From NCBI GenBank assembly GCA_902799355.1, contig CADCAG010000006.1:19806-83805 (forward strand): a stretch of DNA of 64,000 nt, written 5' to 3'. This DNA comes from an uncultured Bacteroidales bacterium (lineage in GTDB: Bacteria > Bacteroidota > Bacteroidia > Bacteroidales > Bacteroidaceae). The first letter of the stretch is position 1; the number at the start of each line of letters is the position of its first letter. The notes below the pieces were generated by a model. The model searched no databases, was not told the origin of the DNA, and saw only the letters and a list, made by a program, of their open reading frames with translations. Shown here piece by piece: positions 16,561-24,169 of this stretch. Position numbers and translations under genes: made by a program.

Positions 16561-17721
16561 TTAGAACGTCGTATCAGAGTGTCCACCCTCTTCCCAGTCC
16601 GACACGTCAGCATCGAAACCAGTCTTACCGTCACCCTCTACCTCCGGCAGGTCCGGACAGTCAGGATGGGTACTGGGTATACGTACCACAATGAGGCGCT
16701 GTTCTTCGTAAACAGTGATATCTTCATCGTCTAAATCGTAGTGGTAGTCCACCACGGTCTTGTTATCACGCAACAGGAAGCTGAGGTTCAGTCTCAGCAG
16801 TTTGTCATAGGCCGGAGCCTCACTTGCAGGCTGCATAGAACCTCCACGGGCATAGATGGGTGATGCAGGCATCTCCAGGTCGGGCAGTCCGATACAGGAC
16901 TGTTCGCTGGTGATATAGCCTTCCACATCGGGAGTATTCACCTTCCAGCTATCCAGGATTTGCAGACAGCGGCTGGAGGTAGGACGGTTCTCTGCCAGCC
17001 AGTAGCCGTCAGCCAGACCTGCCACACTGCCACGCACGGTGTAAAGGCGGTCAATGCCCTTCACATGGACGATGGCGCGTATCTTCCACATCCTCGGCGA
17101 CGGCTGGGCATAGATGGTCTGTATCTCTGCCTCATCGGGTTGCTTGTCGCGGTCTTCATAAGGGATATAGTCGTCGTCATTGCCTGACAGCACTTCAACA
17201 TTCTCCAATGTAGCGATATTGATGTTCTCCGGGCTGGCAGAGACCATGAAGGCCTCACTGCCTGCTGACAGGAGAGGAATATCCGTCATACCCTCAGGAA
17301 CAGCGTCACGGCCCACCACGGGCAGGTCCGTTCTGGGCTGGTCGGCAGCGGGGTTCAGCAACAGCAGGGCCGTCTCTGGCATGTTCATATCAACAAAACT
17401 CATGTGGCCGTACTCTGCTGGTGAATAGTCGAAGATGATGCCGGTATAGTTGCCACGGGCCACACCTATCCAGCTGTGGGTCACCGCTGCCGTCGTCTCA
17501 TGGCGGTTGTAGCCGCTATGGTCGTTGCGGATGAACCACCACGTCATACCGCCAGGCTTCTGGGTTGCCAGCGACCAGTCGGTAATCAGCTCAATCTGCT
17601 TCGGGGGCTCGCTAACGACATACAGGTCGCGGCGGCATCCCGTGAGGAACACCTGCACCAGTGCCATGAGCGAGAGTACGCACAGACTGGCTATGCTGCT
17701 ATGTCGTTGTCTATTTTCCAT
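16561..17721 (-). CDS. DUF5119 (FimB/Mfa2-like) anchor lipoprotein
   Basis: A 386-residue lipoprotein whose signal peptide ends VFLTGCRRDLYV. The Cys-Arg-Arg-Asp-Leu start, followed by IELITDWS, is typical of DUF5119/FimB-Mfa2-like proteins that anchor type V fimbriae in the outer membrane and set their length. A middle acidic segment (GNDDDYIPYEDRDKQPDEAE) is likely surface-exposed, and the C-terminus ends in an acidic, Gly-rich tail. The start overlaps the OmpA/DUF3575 gene by 11 bp, so it is translationally linked to the predicted outer-membrane component. Confidence 0.75.
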   Translation of the reverse strand: MENRQRHSSIASLCVLSLMALVQVFLTGCRRDLYVVSEPPKQIELITDWSLATQKPGGMTWWFIRNDHSGYNRHETTAAVTHSWIGVARGNYTGIIFDYSPAEYGHMSFVDMNMPETALLLLNPAADQPRTDLPVVGRDAVPEGMTDIPLLSAGSEAFMVSASPENINIATLENVEVLSGNDDDYIPYEDRDKQPDEAEIQTIYAQPSPRMWKIRAIVHVKGIDRLYTVRGSVAGLADGYWLAENRPTSSRCLQILDSWKVNTPDVEGYITSEQSCIGLPDLEMPASPIYARGGSMQPASEAPAYDKLLRLNLSFLLRDNKTVVDYHYDLDDEDITVYEEQRLIVVRIPSTHPDCPDLPEVEGDGKTGFDADVSDWEEGGHSDTTF

Positions 17722-19099
17722 TCAGTTTCATGGGTTTAATATGGAAGGGCCATGCATTAAACATATACGATAGGGTCACACCAGCGTGGCAGATGCCCGG
17801 CCACAGCAGGGTGCCGTTCTCTTTCCACACCAGGTGGTCGTCATGCTCTTCAAGGTGGTTGTCGGGATATATCGAGCTGCCATAATACTGGCGGTACTTG
17901 CTGGACAGAATACCCACGCCGACGCTGGCATCCAGTGCCCAGTGCTCGTTCCAGCGATACTGGTAGCCGATATTGAAATACAGGTTGATATACTCGCCCT
18001 GATAGCCCTTGCTTTTCTGTAGTTCCAGGTCATATTTACCTGTTGCCAGTCCCGCACCGATATGGAAGCCGTGCAGCATGGGGTGCATGGTTCTGTCACC
18101 CAGCCAGTAGCGAATCTCTGCGCCGAGGTTGAACAGCTGCTGAGCACGGGTATTGTTGGCCCAGACGAACCACGGGAAGATCATCTCCACCTCCAGGCTC
18201 CACTGGTTGCCGTGCCACAACGGGATTTCGCACTCAATGTTCGGGGCACCGAAAGCCCAGAACAGCAGGTTGGACTTGACAGCCCATGCCGGATACTGCA
18301 CCATGATGGCCGTCACGCTGTCGCGGCGGTTCACCTTGACCTTATGGCTATAGGGTTTCGTACTATATAAAGTATCGCGCGCGTAGGCGGAGACTACAGG
18401 CTGCTTGCTTACCATCACCACGGTGTCGCGCTGGACAACGGTATCTGTCCTACCCTCGTAGCTGAGCACGGCATTGGCTCCGGTACGCAGCTGTGCCAAG
18501 TAAGGTTCCAGCTGTTTCCATACCCTACCGTTCTGCAATTTGCGAAGTTTGTTCTCACGTGGGTCGCGCTGGTTCTCGTTGGCAGAGGCAGGTTCAGCGA
18601 TGATGCGTAGCACGTCATTCTTCCACGACTCGTTGCTGGCCATCACCAGGTCGTAGAGTCCGTCCCAGCGTGCTCCCTCGTTGTGTATCACAATGTTATG
18701 GATACCCTGCCCTAGCCGTTGACGAATCAGGTGGCGCACAGCACGGCCACGGTTCTCCGCCAGCCATTTGTTACGTGAAGGAATGCCTTCAGGCGAAGCA
18801 CCAGAGTAGATATCCAGTCGTAGATTGGGTATGATTCTGTCACCAAAATTCGCACGGAACGCCTGCTCAAACGAGTTCCAGCGTTCCGCATTACCCATGT
18901 AGCTCATATCCACCGTCACACTGCCTGCCGGAAACAGGATATTCAGCTCGGCAGACTTGGGTTCATTGGTTTGTGCGGTAAGGGTGATTGAAGGAAACAA
19001 CAAAAGGAGCACAAACACCGGCAACACGTCTATATGGGCCAATGTTTGATATAGTGTATATATTGCACCTTTCTTCTTTTTGGTTAATTCTTCCTTCAA
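17711..19099 (-). CDS. OmpA-like/DUF3575 outer-membrane protein of the fimbrial cluster (start uncertain)
   Basis: A signal peptide (LPVFVLLLLFPSITLTAQ) is followed by an OmpA-like region with IYSGASPEG and NRGRAVRHLIRQRL. A DUF3575 barrel then occupies the C-terminal half (AVKSNLLFWAFGAPNIECEIP, AEIRYWLGD, HIGAGLATGKYDLE). It is the first gene of the cluster. No in-frame ATG precedes the signal peptide. The frame opens at a TTG at 19150, but the -7 element at 19126-19134 lies inside that extension, so a non-ATG start further down is likely: TTG 19099 (Lys-rich n-region), TTG 19042 or GTG 19027. TTG 19099 is given here as a best guess. A sequence error hiding an ATG is also possible. Confidence 0.7.
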   Translation of the reverse strand: MKEELTKKKKGAIYTLYQTLAHIDVLPVFVLLLLFPSITLTAQTNEPKSAELNILFPAGSVTVDMSYMGNAERWNSFEQAFRANFGDRIIPNLRLDIYSGASPEGIPSRNKWLAENRGRAVRHLIRQRLGQGIHNIVIHNEGARWDGLYDLVMASNESWKNDVLRIIAEPASANENQRDPRENKLRKLQNGRVWKQLEPYLAQLRTGANAVLSYEGRTDTVVQRDTVVMVSKQPVVSAYARDTLYSTKPYSHKVKVNRRDSVTAIMVQYPAWAVKSNLLFWAFGAPNIECEIPLWHGNQWSLEVEMIFPWFVWANNTRAQQLFNLGAEIRYWLGDRTMHPMLHGFHIGAGLATGKYDLELQKSKGYQGEYINLYFNIGYQYRWNEHWALDASVGVGILSSKYRQYYGSSIYPDNHLEEHDDHLVWKENGTLLWPGICHAGVTLSYMFNAWPFHIKPMKLNGK

Positions 19100-19125
19100 A
19101 TTGTTAGCTTTAGGGATTAGTTCAT

Positions 19126-19134
19126 GCAAATATA
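19126..19134 (-). promoter_or_regulatory. -7 promoter element for the first fimbrial cluster
   Basis: The reverse complement reads TATATTTGC. It lies inside the upstream end of the open frame of the first fimbrial gene, which argues that translation starts downstream of it. Confidence 0.55.
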
Positions 19135-19502
19135 GACAATAATACGTCAAAAATCAAAACTTTTCATAATTATTTAGATTTCTTTAACACTTAGCACGCT
19201 ATTGGGAATATATGGTTCTCGCAGATTTTTATAAAAAAAAACAGGAAAAACTCTTTTTGATGTTTGTAGCTCCTTCCAGAGCTCTTGTGCTACGTGCTAT
19301 GCCTTTGTCTTTAAGAGTAAACTCTTACGCCAAAGCATAGCCCTTATCACATAACTATCGTTATTACAAACATCCAAAAGCAAAAACATCGGTTCTGCGA
19401 ACCTAAAAAACCGTTGCACAGCAATAATCTTCAAAGTCTTTGATTTATACATTAATTACCACAAATTATCCGTTAATTCTCATTAATTATTAATGATAAT
19501 TC

Positions 19503-19529
19503 GCAACGCCACACTCTCAATAAAGAGAG
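19503..19529. repeat. Family D motif GCAACGCCACACT plus hairpin (copy 1)
   Basis: GCAACGCCACACT followed by a short CTCTC/GAGAG stem. The identical 13-mer occurs at 21714-21726, again followed by a hairpin, and a diverged form lies inside the MurF-Alr gene at 30334-30362. Confidence 0.45.
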
Positions 19530-19804
19530 AATTATATGATCGATTAATGGCAATTATATGTTTAACAAAACAGTATCTTCCCAAATAGTGATTTCTATGG
19601 TTATATTTGTTTTTTAGATTTCGAAGAAATCGGTGTTTTTGCTCACGAAGTATGTGATGGCTCTGTAAGAGTCAAAGATGAGAGGTAGATATTTTTATCT
19701 GGGTGCTTGCACACAAGGGAAAATAGATACCTTTCATCTTGTAAGGACTGAAAGTCCGACACATACTGAAGTGAGAGTTTTTATTGTTTTTGTAAAAGGT
19801 CATT

Positions 19805-20055
19805 CACTTAACACTTCCCCCGAGCCGTCTGGAATGCCGATGCTGAAAGGGACAGAAAGAGGGGAAGTGTTTGTCAAACACTTCCCCAACACTTAGTAAA
19901 CACTTACCCACTTCGGAGGGTCTTTGGCTGAGTCTTTTTCAAGACTACATACAAGGGTAAGTGTTGGGGAGGTGTAGGGTAAGTGTTGGAGCAACACTTA
20001 CCCTAGCCCACCCCCTTTCTACACTAGCATTTCAAGCGATTGCGGGGAAGTGTTA
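19805..20055. repeat. Cluster of AAGTGTT/AACACTT palindromes
   Basis: About nine copies of AGTGTT or its complement in 250 bp. They include a 27-nt perfect palindrome at 19861-19887 (GGGGAAGTGTTTG, 1-nt centre) and an 11-bp stem at 19977-19987/19993-20003 (GGGTAAGTGTT, loop GGAGC). Within the block, GGAATGCCGATG at 19831-19842 recurs at 63970-63981. Confidence 0.75.
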
Positions 20056-20096
20056 CATTTTTCTTGTTTCGCTCTATTTTGGCAACTTTTCGGCAA

Positions 20097-20219
20097 AAAT
20101 AGGCTGTACCCAGACGCTACTTAGCTGTAGCCACGTGCGAGACAGCTGTATTTGCATACTAAATACAGCTAAGCCAGCGCTGGCTCAGTTGTTCCTGTCG
20201 CTGGCTTAGTTGTATACTG
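20097..20219. repeat. AGCTGTA/AGCCAGC repeat block, copy 1
   Basis: Contains the palindrome AGCCAGCGCTGGCT (near 20174), several ACAGCT/AGCTGT cores and a second TCGCTGGCTTAGTTG arm. The reverse complement matches the block at 63770-63895 unit for unit, including the central hairpin and the GGCTACAGCTA and GGGTACAGC units. Confidence 0.65.
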
Positions 20220-21563
20220 TCAATCACTAACTTCTATTTCAGGCTCCTCTGTATAGCCATCGAGATGACCAGTCATCTGACCACGGGTCTGATCCATGAA
20301 GAAGATGTTGCCACCGATAGAGACCTTGATGGTATATGATTTTCCACTCTTCCATCCACCTACATCATTGGGATCACTGGGGTCTGCGTCTGGAGCAGGC
20401 ACTTCTATCGGCTGCACTGTCGTGTATTTATTTCCATAATCATCAGCCAGATATACTTCCAGCTTAATAGTAGACTTTGAGTGAGACTTATAAACTGGTG
20501 CTATCATAATGCAGTCACCCACGTCAGTATAGCCATTGGTATCTACAATATATTTGTACTGCCCATTCACTTTCGCGCCAATGCTGGAATCATCAGCTTC
20601 GCGTAGCCAGTAATGCCCGTTAACCACACATGCCTCCGTTGGCGTACCGTTAACATTAATTGTTTTTTTCGGCAAATCATCCTTCAGAGAAGCTGGCATG
20701 TAATCACTATAATTCGTAACGAAATCATAGCTGTACCAATTGTTGATAAGATTACCGTTATCATACTTGGCTAACGCCACTTTCATGATATTGGGGAAAT
20801 CTGAGAAACAAATGTTGTCTACGTGCAATGGACGCTCACAGTCACTGCTCAGTTTCACTTTGAATTTCAAGCGACTGGTCAAATGTCTGAAGTTATAATA
20901 CGGCTTATGTTCAGGAAGGATATTATCTACACCGATGGTTTCAAAATACTGCTGGCTATAGGCCTTCGCAGCTGTTTCGGCATCAATACTTACTCGCGGA
21001 CCGTCTGCAAAAGCAGCAAACACATCATCGTTACCATCTATAGGGATATATGTCGCTATGGCTGCTGATGTCTTGGCGATATATTCCGTTCTGGGATGAT
21101 AAGCAGCAAACTTATACGCATACCAATCCTTTCTAGGATAGTAGTGTTTCTCATTGGGATTATCCCATACTATATAGCCCTCATTATTCGCAGTCGGCTC
21201 AATATGGGCACTCACGTTTTCCAGCCAAAGACTAAGGATTTTGCCCAAAGCGGTACTCGAACCCGACATTTGAGGATCATCTGCTGCATTATTGATTTTT
21301 CTTGCAGCAATACAATAGATTCCCATCGTACCTGAGCTGAATGAACCGTTAATATTAGCAGAGCCACGGGTCAGTTCGACAGTAGCACTACCAGTGATAT
21401 CTGCAAACTCAATGGGGATATTACCCATCAGGTCTTCACGGGTTACGTTCTCCTCGTCAACAGCCTCTTCGCCTGCCACTTTCTGCGTCAGCAACTCGTC
21501 GTTGCTTGAGCAAGCAGCGAACATCACGGCCGTCATTCCTATGATAAACAGATACTTTTTCAT
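20220..21563 (-). CDS. Fimbrillin family lipoprotein
   Basis: A 447-residue exported lipoprotein (MKKYLFIIGMTAVMFAACSS, Cys near 18). The N-terminal domain has ELTRGSANINGSFSSG and the second domain YYNFRHLTSRLKFKVKLSSD, the fimbrillin pattern. The C-terminal strand region is KSYTIKVSIGGNIFF. The start at 21563 follows a good -7 element (21596-21604), so the gene is transcribed separately from the 59-residue gene and the larger fimbrillin upstream. It ends at the repeat block at 20219, with no terminator recognised. It is probably an accessory subunit of the second pilus cluster. Confidence 0.75.
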   Translation of the reverse strand: MKKYLFIIGMTAVMFAACSSNDELLTQKVAGEEAVDEENVTREDLMGNIPIEFADITGSATVELTRGSANINGSFSSGTMGIYCIAARKINNAADDPQMSGSSTALGKILSLWLENVSAHIEPTANNEGYIVWDNPNEKHYYPRKDWYAYKFAAYHPRTEYIAKTSAAIATYIPIDGNDDVFAAFADGPRVSIDAETAAKAYSQQYFETIGVDNILPEHKPYYNFRHLTSRLKFKVKLSSDCERPLHVDNICFSDFPNIMKVALAKYDNGNLINNWYSYDFVTNYSDYMPASLKDDLPKKTINVNGTPTEACVVNGHYWLREADDSSIGAKVNGQYKYIVDTNGYTDVGDCIMIAPVYKSHSKSTIKLEVYLADDYGNKYTTVQPIEVPAPDADPSDPNDVGGWKSGKSYTIKVSIGGNIFFMDQTRGQMTGHLDGYTEEPEIEVSD

Positions 21564-21595
21564 ATCATTCACAATTAGCAATAATACTCTCGGGG

Positions 21596-21604
21596 GCAAA
21601 GATA
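21596..21604 (-). promoter_or_regulatory. -7 promoter element for the fimbrillin gene at 20220-21563
   Basis: The reverse complement reads TATCTTTGC, 32 nt upstream of the ATG. Confidence 0.65.
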
Positions 21605-21713
21605 CGAAATAAAAATGAAACTTCCAAATATTTTGGAAGAAAAATAAACTATTATACTACTTTAGTAGTATGGGTGCGGAAACAGAGGTTTTATGTCTAA
21701 GGAGGAAAGGATT

Positions 21714-21744
21714 GCAACGCCACACTTCTACCTTTAGGTGGAAG
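21714..21744. repeat. Family D motif GCAACGCCACACT plus hairpin (copy 2)
   Basis: The same 13-mer as at 19503, followed by the imperfect stem CTTCTACCT..AGGTGGAAG. A further stem (AGGGC..GCCCT) follows near 21753-21772. Confidence 0.45.
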
Positions 21745-21832
21745 AATAAAAGGAGGGCTGCGCCTCAGGCCCTGGAAACTTATTCGGATTCCTTGACATC
21801 CATATCGAATGCAATAGCAAACATACTCGATA

Positions 21833-22012
21833 CTATAAAGCGACAAAGAAACGGCTCTGGCCGAAAAAGATTCGTCCAAGTTTATCTTTAATTGAAATCA
21901 CAACGCCCATAAAAGGGTTATGTTCAACATCAATAACCTCTCCATCAATCCAGTCTGACTGAGCTGTCAGCTGTGGACTTACTTTCATCTTATCACCTAC
22001 TTTGGGTTCCAT
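21833..22012 (-). CDS. Small conserved-looking protein, 59 residues
   Basis: ATG at 22012 preceded by AAAGAAAGGATC (ribosome-binding site) and, at 22040-22048, a clear -7 element TATCTTTGC with a TTG about 20 nt further up. The protein begins MEPKVGDKMKVSPQLT and contains DWIDGEVIDVEHNPFMG and LGRIFFGQSRFF. The pattern suggests a small SH3-like or KOW-like beta-barrel, but the function is unknown. It has its own promoter between two fimbrillin genes and no signal peptide, so it is cytosolic. It is shorter than many gene-calling cut-offs. Confidence 0.7.
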   Translation of the reverse strand: MEPKVGDKMKVSPQLTAQSDWIDGEVIDVEHNPFMGVVISIKDKLGRIFFGQSRFFVAL

Positions 22013-22039
22013 AATCGATCCTTTCTTTGTTTCTACGCT

Positions 22040-22048
22040 GCAAAGATA
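22040..22048 (-). promoter_or_regulatory. -7 promoter element for the 59-residue gene
   Basis: The reverse complement reads TATCTTTGC, 28 nt upstream of the ATG at 22012, with a TTG at the expected -33 distance. Confidence 0.65.
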
Positions 22049-22097
22049 AGTATTATTTTCTTAACTTCCAAATTTCAAGCGAAGAAAGTAGAAAAGA

Positions 22098-22131
22098 CTG
22101 AGGGTGCAAAGTTCAGTACTTGCACCCTCAG
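22098..22131 (-). terminator. Hairpin terminator after the 631-residue fimbrillin
   Basis: A 12-bp stem (CTGAGGGTGCAA / TTGCACCCTCAG) with a 10-nt loop, followed on the minus strand by TCTTTTCT. It lies about 65 bp beyond the stop at 22195. Confidence 0.65.
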
Positions 22132-22194
22132 TTCTTTTAGGGATTTATACTCTTAACACATGGGGATGTCCCAGTGTTTCAAGCAATCAGAGAA

Positions 22195-24090
22195 TTACTC
22201 CTCGTCGTTAGCATTCAGGTCATCACCAGCCACCCAAGGCTCTGAAGTAGCGTCACCACTCAGCGTCTCACCGTCAGAGTAGAGGGTAATAGTTACGTTG
22301 TAGTTCTTACCTGCCTCGAAGGGGCCCTTCACCTTGGCACCACCATTAATCGTGTAGTTATTAACTACAAACGGATCGGTGGTCTTGGTGGTCAGAACGA
22401 CCTGTGAAGCAGTCTGCTTCTTCCAGTACTTATAAGTAACTGTTACAAGATAACCACTGTTGGCAGCGTCGTTAGAAGGAGCAACCAGCATAGGAGCGCC
22501 AACGGTAGAAACTTGTGCAGTACCATCAGTACCAGGAACAGCGGCTGCTGCCTCTTCAATCTTGTAAGCCTTGTTGTCATCAGTGTTGAAGAAGTACTTG
22601 CCCTCATTTGCAGCAATAGTAGCTGCGGTAAGAGCAGCTGCGTCACCCTTACCTGCCTTATCTGCAGGGGCAAGAGCATCATATGCAGTTTCGTCAGCTA
22701 CAGTAGCTGTAGCGTCAGTAGCCTGATAGGTAGCAGGAGTTCCAGGAGAATAGCCTTCCCAGTCGAGAACAACTTTGTTTGCTGCAACATCGCAGTTATC
22801 AGCAAAAGGAACCAAGTCGGTTGTTACAGCAGCTTCAGCAGCCTGATAGTCACAATCGTCGTAACTCTGAGAGGTCTGATAAGGAGAACGATTACCTATT
22901 TTGTGAGTCCTAATGTAACCTGTGACAGGGCCTGCGCCACCATTAAGTATGGCATTCAGAGTTGTCTTGTTGCCTGTAGGCAAACCTGTAGCATCATCTT
23001 TAGCATCGCTATCATACACCTCCATCGTCAGCAGATTAGCATCAGGTGTGTAAGAAGTGTGGCTTTCCGCATCTTCATAACCTGAATCATAATTAATGGT
23101 CATAGAAGCATTAGAAGAAACAGCCACCATCTTGATGTCGGCTTTATCAGCAACTAATCTATTGCGACACATCAGATTGAAAGCAGTCAGGGTTGTGGGG
23201 TCAGCCCAATCCTGAGCAGCAGTCCATTCAATGCGCTCGGGCTCGTCAGTAGCAGTATAAGCAGCAACGAGTTCACCAGTTGACATAGACTTCAGAGTGA
23301 TGTTTGTAATCTGATAGCCAGGAACGAACGAGGCAGCGTTACCGCCAGTAATCGGGCAGTCAGCCTGGTCAGAGATATCTCTTGACTTTGGCTTAACCTT
23401 GAAAGTAAGACTGGTCAGCAGGTGCTTGAAGCTCAGATTGGGCTTCACACCATTGCGAGCAGACTTGGCAGAGTAAATCAAATCGGGATGGTTTGATGCA
23501 TAAGTGGCGTCAGAAGGAGTCGTGGCTGCCACCATAATGTCCTGAGTACCATTGATAGCGAACGGAATGGTAATCTTAGTGCCATTCGCATCATCATAAC
23601 CATTGAAAGTTGGAACACCAGGTGTGGCTGCAGGTGTTGCTGCGCCGTCAGTTTCACTATTGTCCAGACGATAGGCCCAGAAATCATACACCTTGGGGTT
23701 ACCCTGCAGATCAGCTGTGGGATAGTACACTGCATCGTCAGCAAGAGAAACAACGGTCACACCATCAGCTGTCATGTCCTGACCCTTCAACAGCTCTTCA
23801 CCAGGATTACGATCGTTAGTAGCATAAGCACCCAACATGGTGCCCTTCTCGAGCATCAGCACGGTGAACTTCTGACCAGCCCACTGGGCATTAGAAGCAC
23901 CAGCAACATCACCGACTCTACCAGTACCACGAGTAATCTCGTAACCAGGTGTCAGGCCGATCTCAATCTTTGCAGGAGCACCATCATCAATAAGCTGCTT
24001 AGAAGCACTCTCACCGGCGAGGTCCTCAGACGAACAACTTGCGAACAGCCCAGCTGTCAGTGCAAGTCCAAAATAAAACTTTTTGTTCAT
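22195..24090 (-). CDS. Large fimbrillin family lipoprotein
   Basis: A 631-residue lipoprotein (GLFASCSSEDL). An N-terminal fimbrillin domain has the processed-strand motif YEITRGTGRVG, then DFWAYRLD and NLSFKHLLTSLTFKVKPKS. Unusually, residues about 465-530 are an Ala/Thr/Asp-rich insert (AYDALAPADKAGKGDAAALT, then KYFFNTDDNKAYKIEEA) before the final strands (AGKNYNVTITLYSDGE). It ends in an acidic tail. It is the likely major or shaft-type subunit of the second cluster, 79 bp after the preceding fimbrillin-like gene, with a terminator downstream. Confidence 0.75.
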   Translation of the reverse strand: MNKKFYFGLALTAGLFASCSSEDLAGESASKQLIDDGAPAKIEIGLTPGYEITRGTGRVGDVAGASNAQWAGQKFTVLMLEKGTMLGAYATNDRNPGEELLKGQDMTADGVTVVSLADDAVYYPTADLQGNPKVYDFWAYRLDNSETDGAATPAATPGVPTFNGYDDANGTKITIPFAINGTQDIMVAATTPSDATYASNHPDLIYSAKSARNGVKPNLSFKHLLTSLTFKVKPKSRDISDQADCPITGGNAASFVPGYQITNITLKSMSTGELVAAYTATDEPERIEWTAAQDWADPTTLTAFNLMCRNRLVADKADIKMVAVSSNASMTINYDSGYEDAESHTSYTPDANLLTMEVYDSDAKDDATGLPTGNKTTLNAILNGGAGPVTGYIRTHKIGNRSPYQTSQSYDDCDYQAAEAAVTTDLVPFADNCDVAANKVVLDWEGYSPGTPATYQATDATATVADETAYDALAPADKAGKGDAAALTAATIAANEGKYFFNTDDNKAYKIEEAAAAVPGTDGTAQVSTVGAPMLVAPSNDAANSGYLVTVTYKYWKKQTASQVVLTTKTTDPFVVNNYTINGGAKVKGPFEAGKNYNVTITLYSDGETLSGDATSEPWVAGDDLNANDEE

Positions 24091-24169
24091 AAGCTTTAAG
24101 TTTTAAAAGTTAATAAAAAAGTGAATTAATAAAATTTGTTGTCTCGTATATGTAATGTTTCTTGTTATG

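Larger units (their letters stand above)
19151..20219. other. 1.07-kb non-coding, palindrome-rich gap between fimbrial clusters
   Basis: No convincing gene. It contains a ~23-nt imperfect inverted repeat at 19296-19341 (GCTATGCCTTTG / CAAAGCATAGC). GATGTTTGTA (19259-19268) and its complement (19366-19375) bracket it. A GCAACGCCACACT motif with hairpin lies at 19503-19529. A dense set of GGTAAGTGTT/AACACTTACC palindromes spans 19805-20055, with an AGCTGTA/AGCCAGC repeat block at 20097-20219. The only open frame, 19678-19896, is made largely of this repeat DNA. Confidence 0.7.

Noticed and set aside
19678-19896. 72-residue plus-strand open frame in the 1.1-kb gap
   Set aside because: It is built from the AAGTGTT palindromes and the GGAATGCCGATG tag, and has no family resemblance. 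Treated as repeat DNA.
19805-20055. CRISPR array
   Set aside because: The repeated AAGTGTT units are short, occur in both orientations and lack uniform spacers; no cas genes are present.
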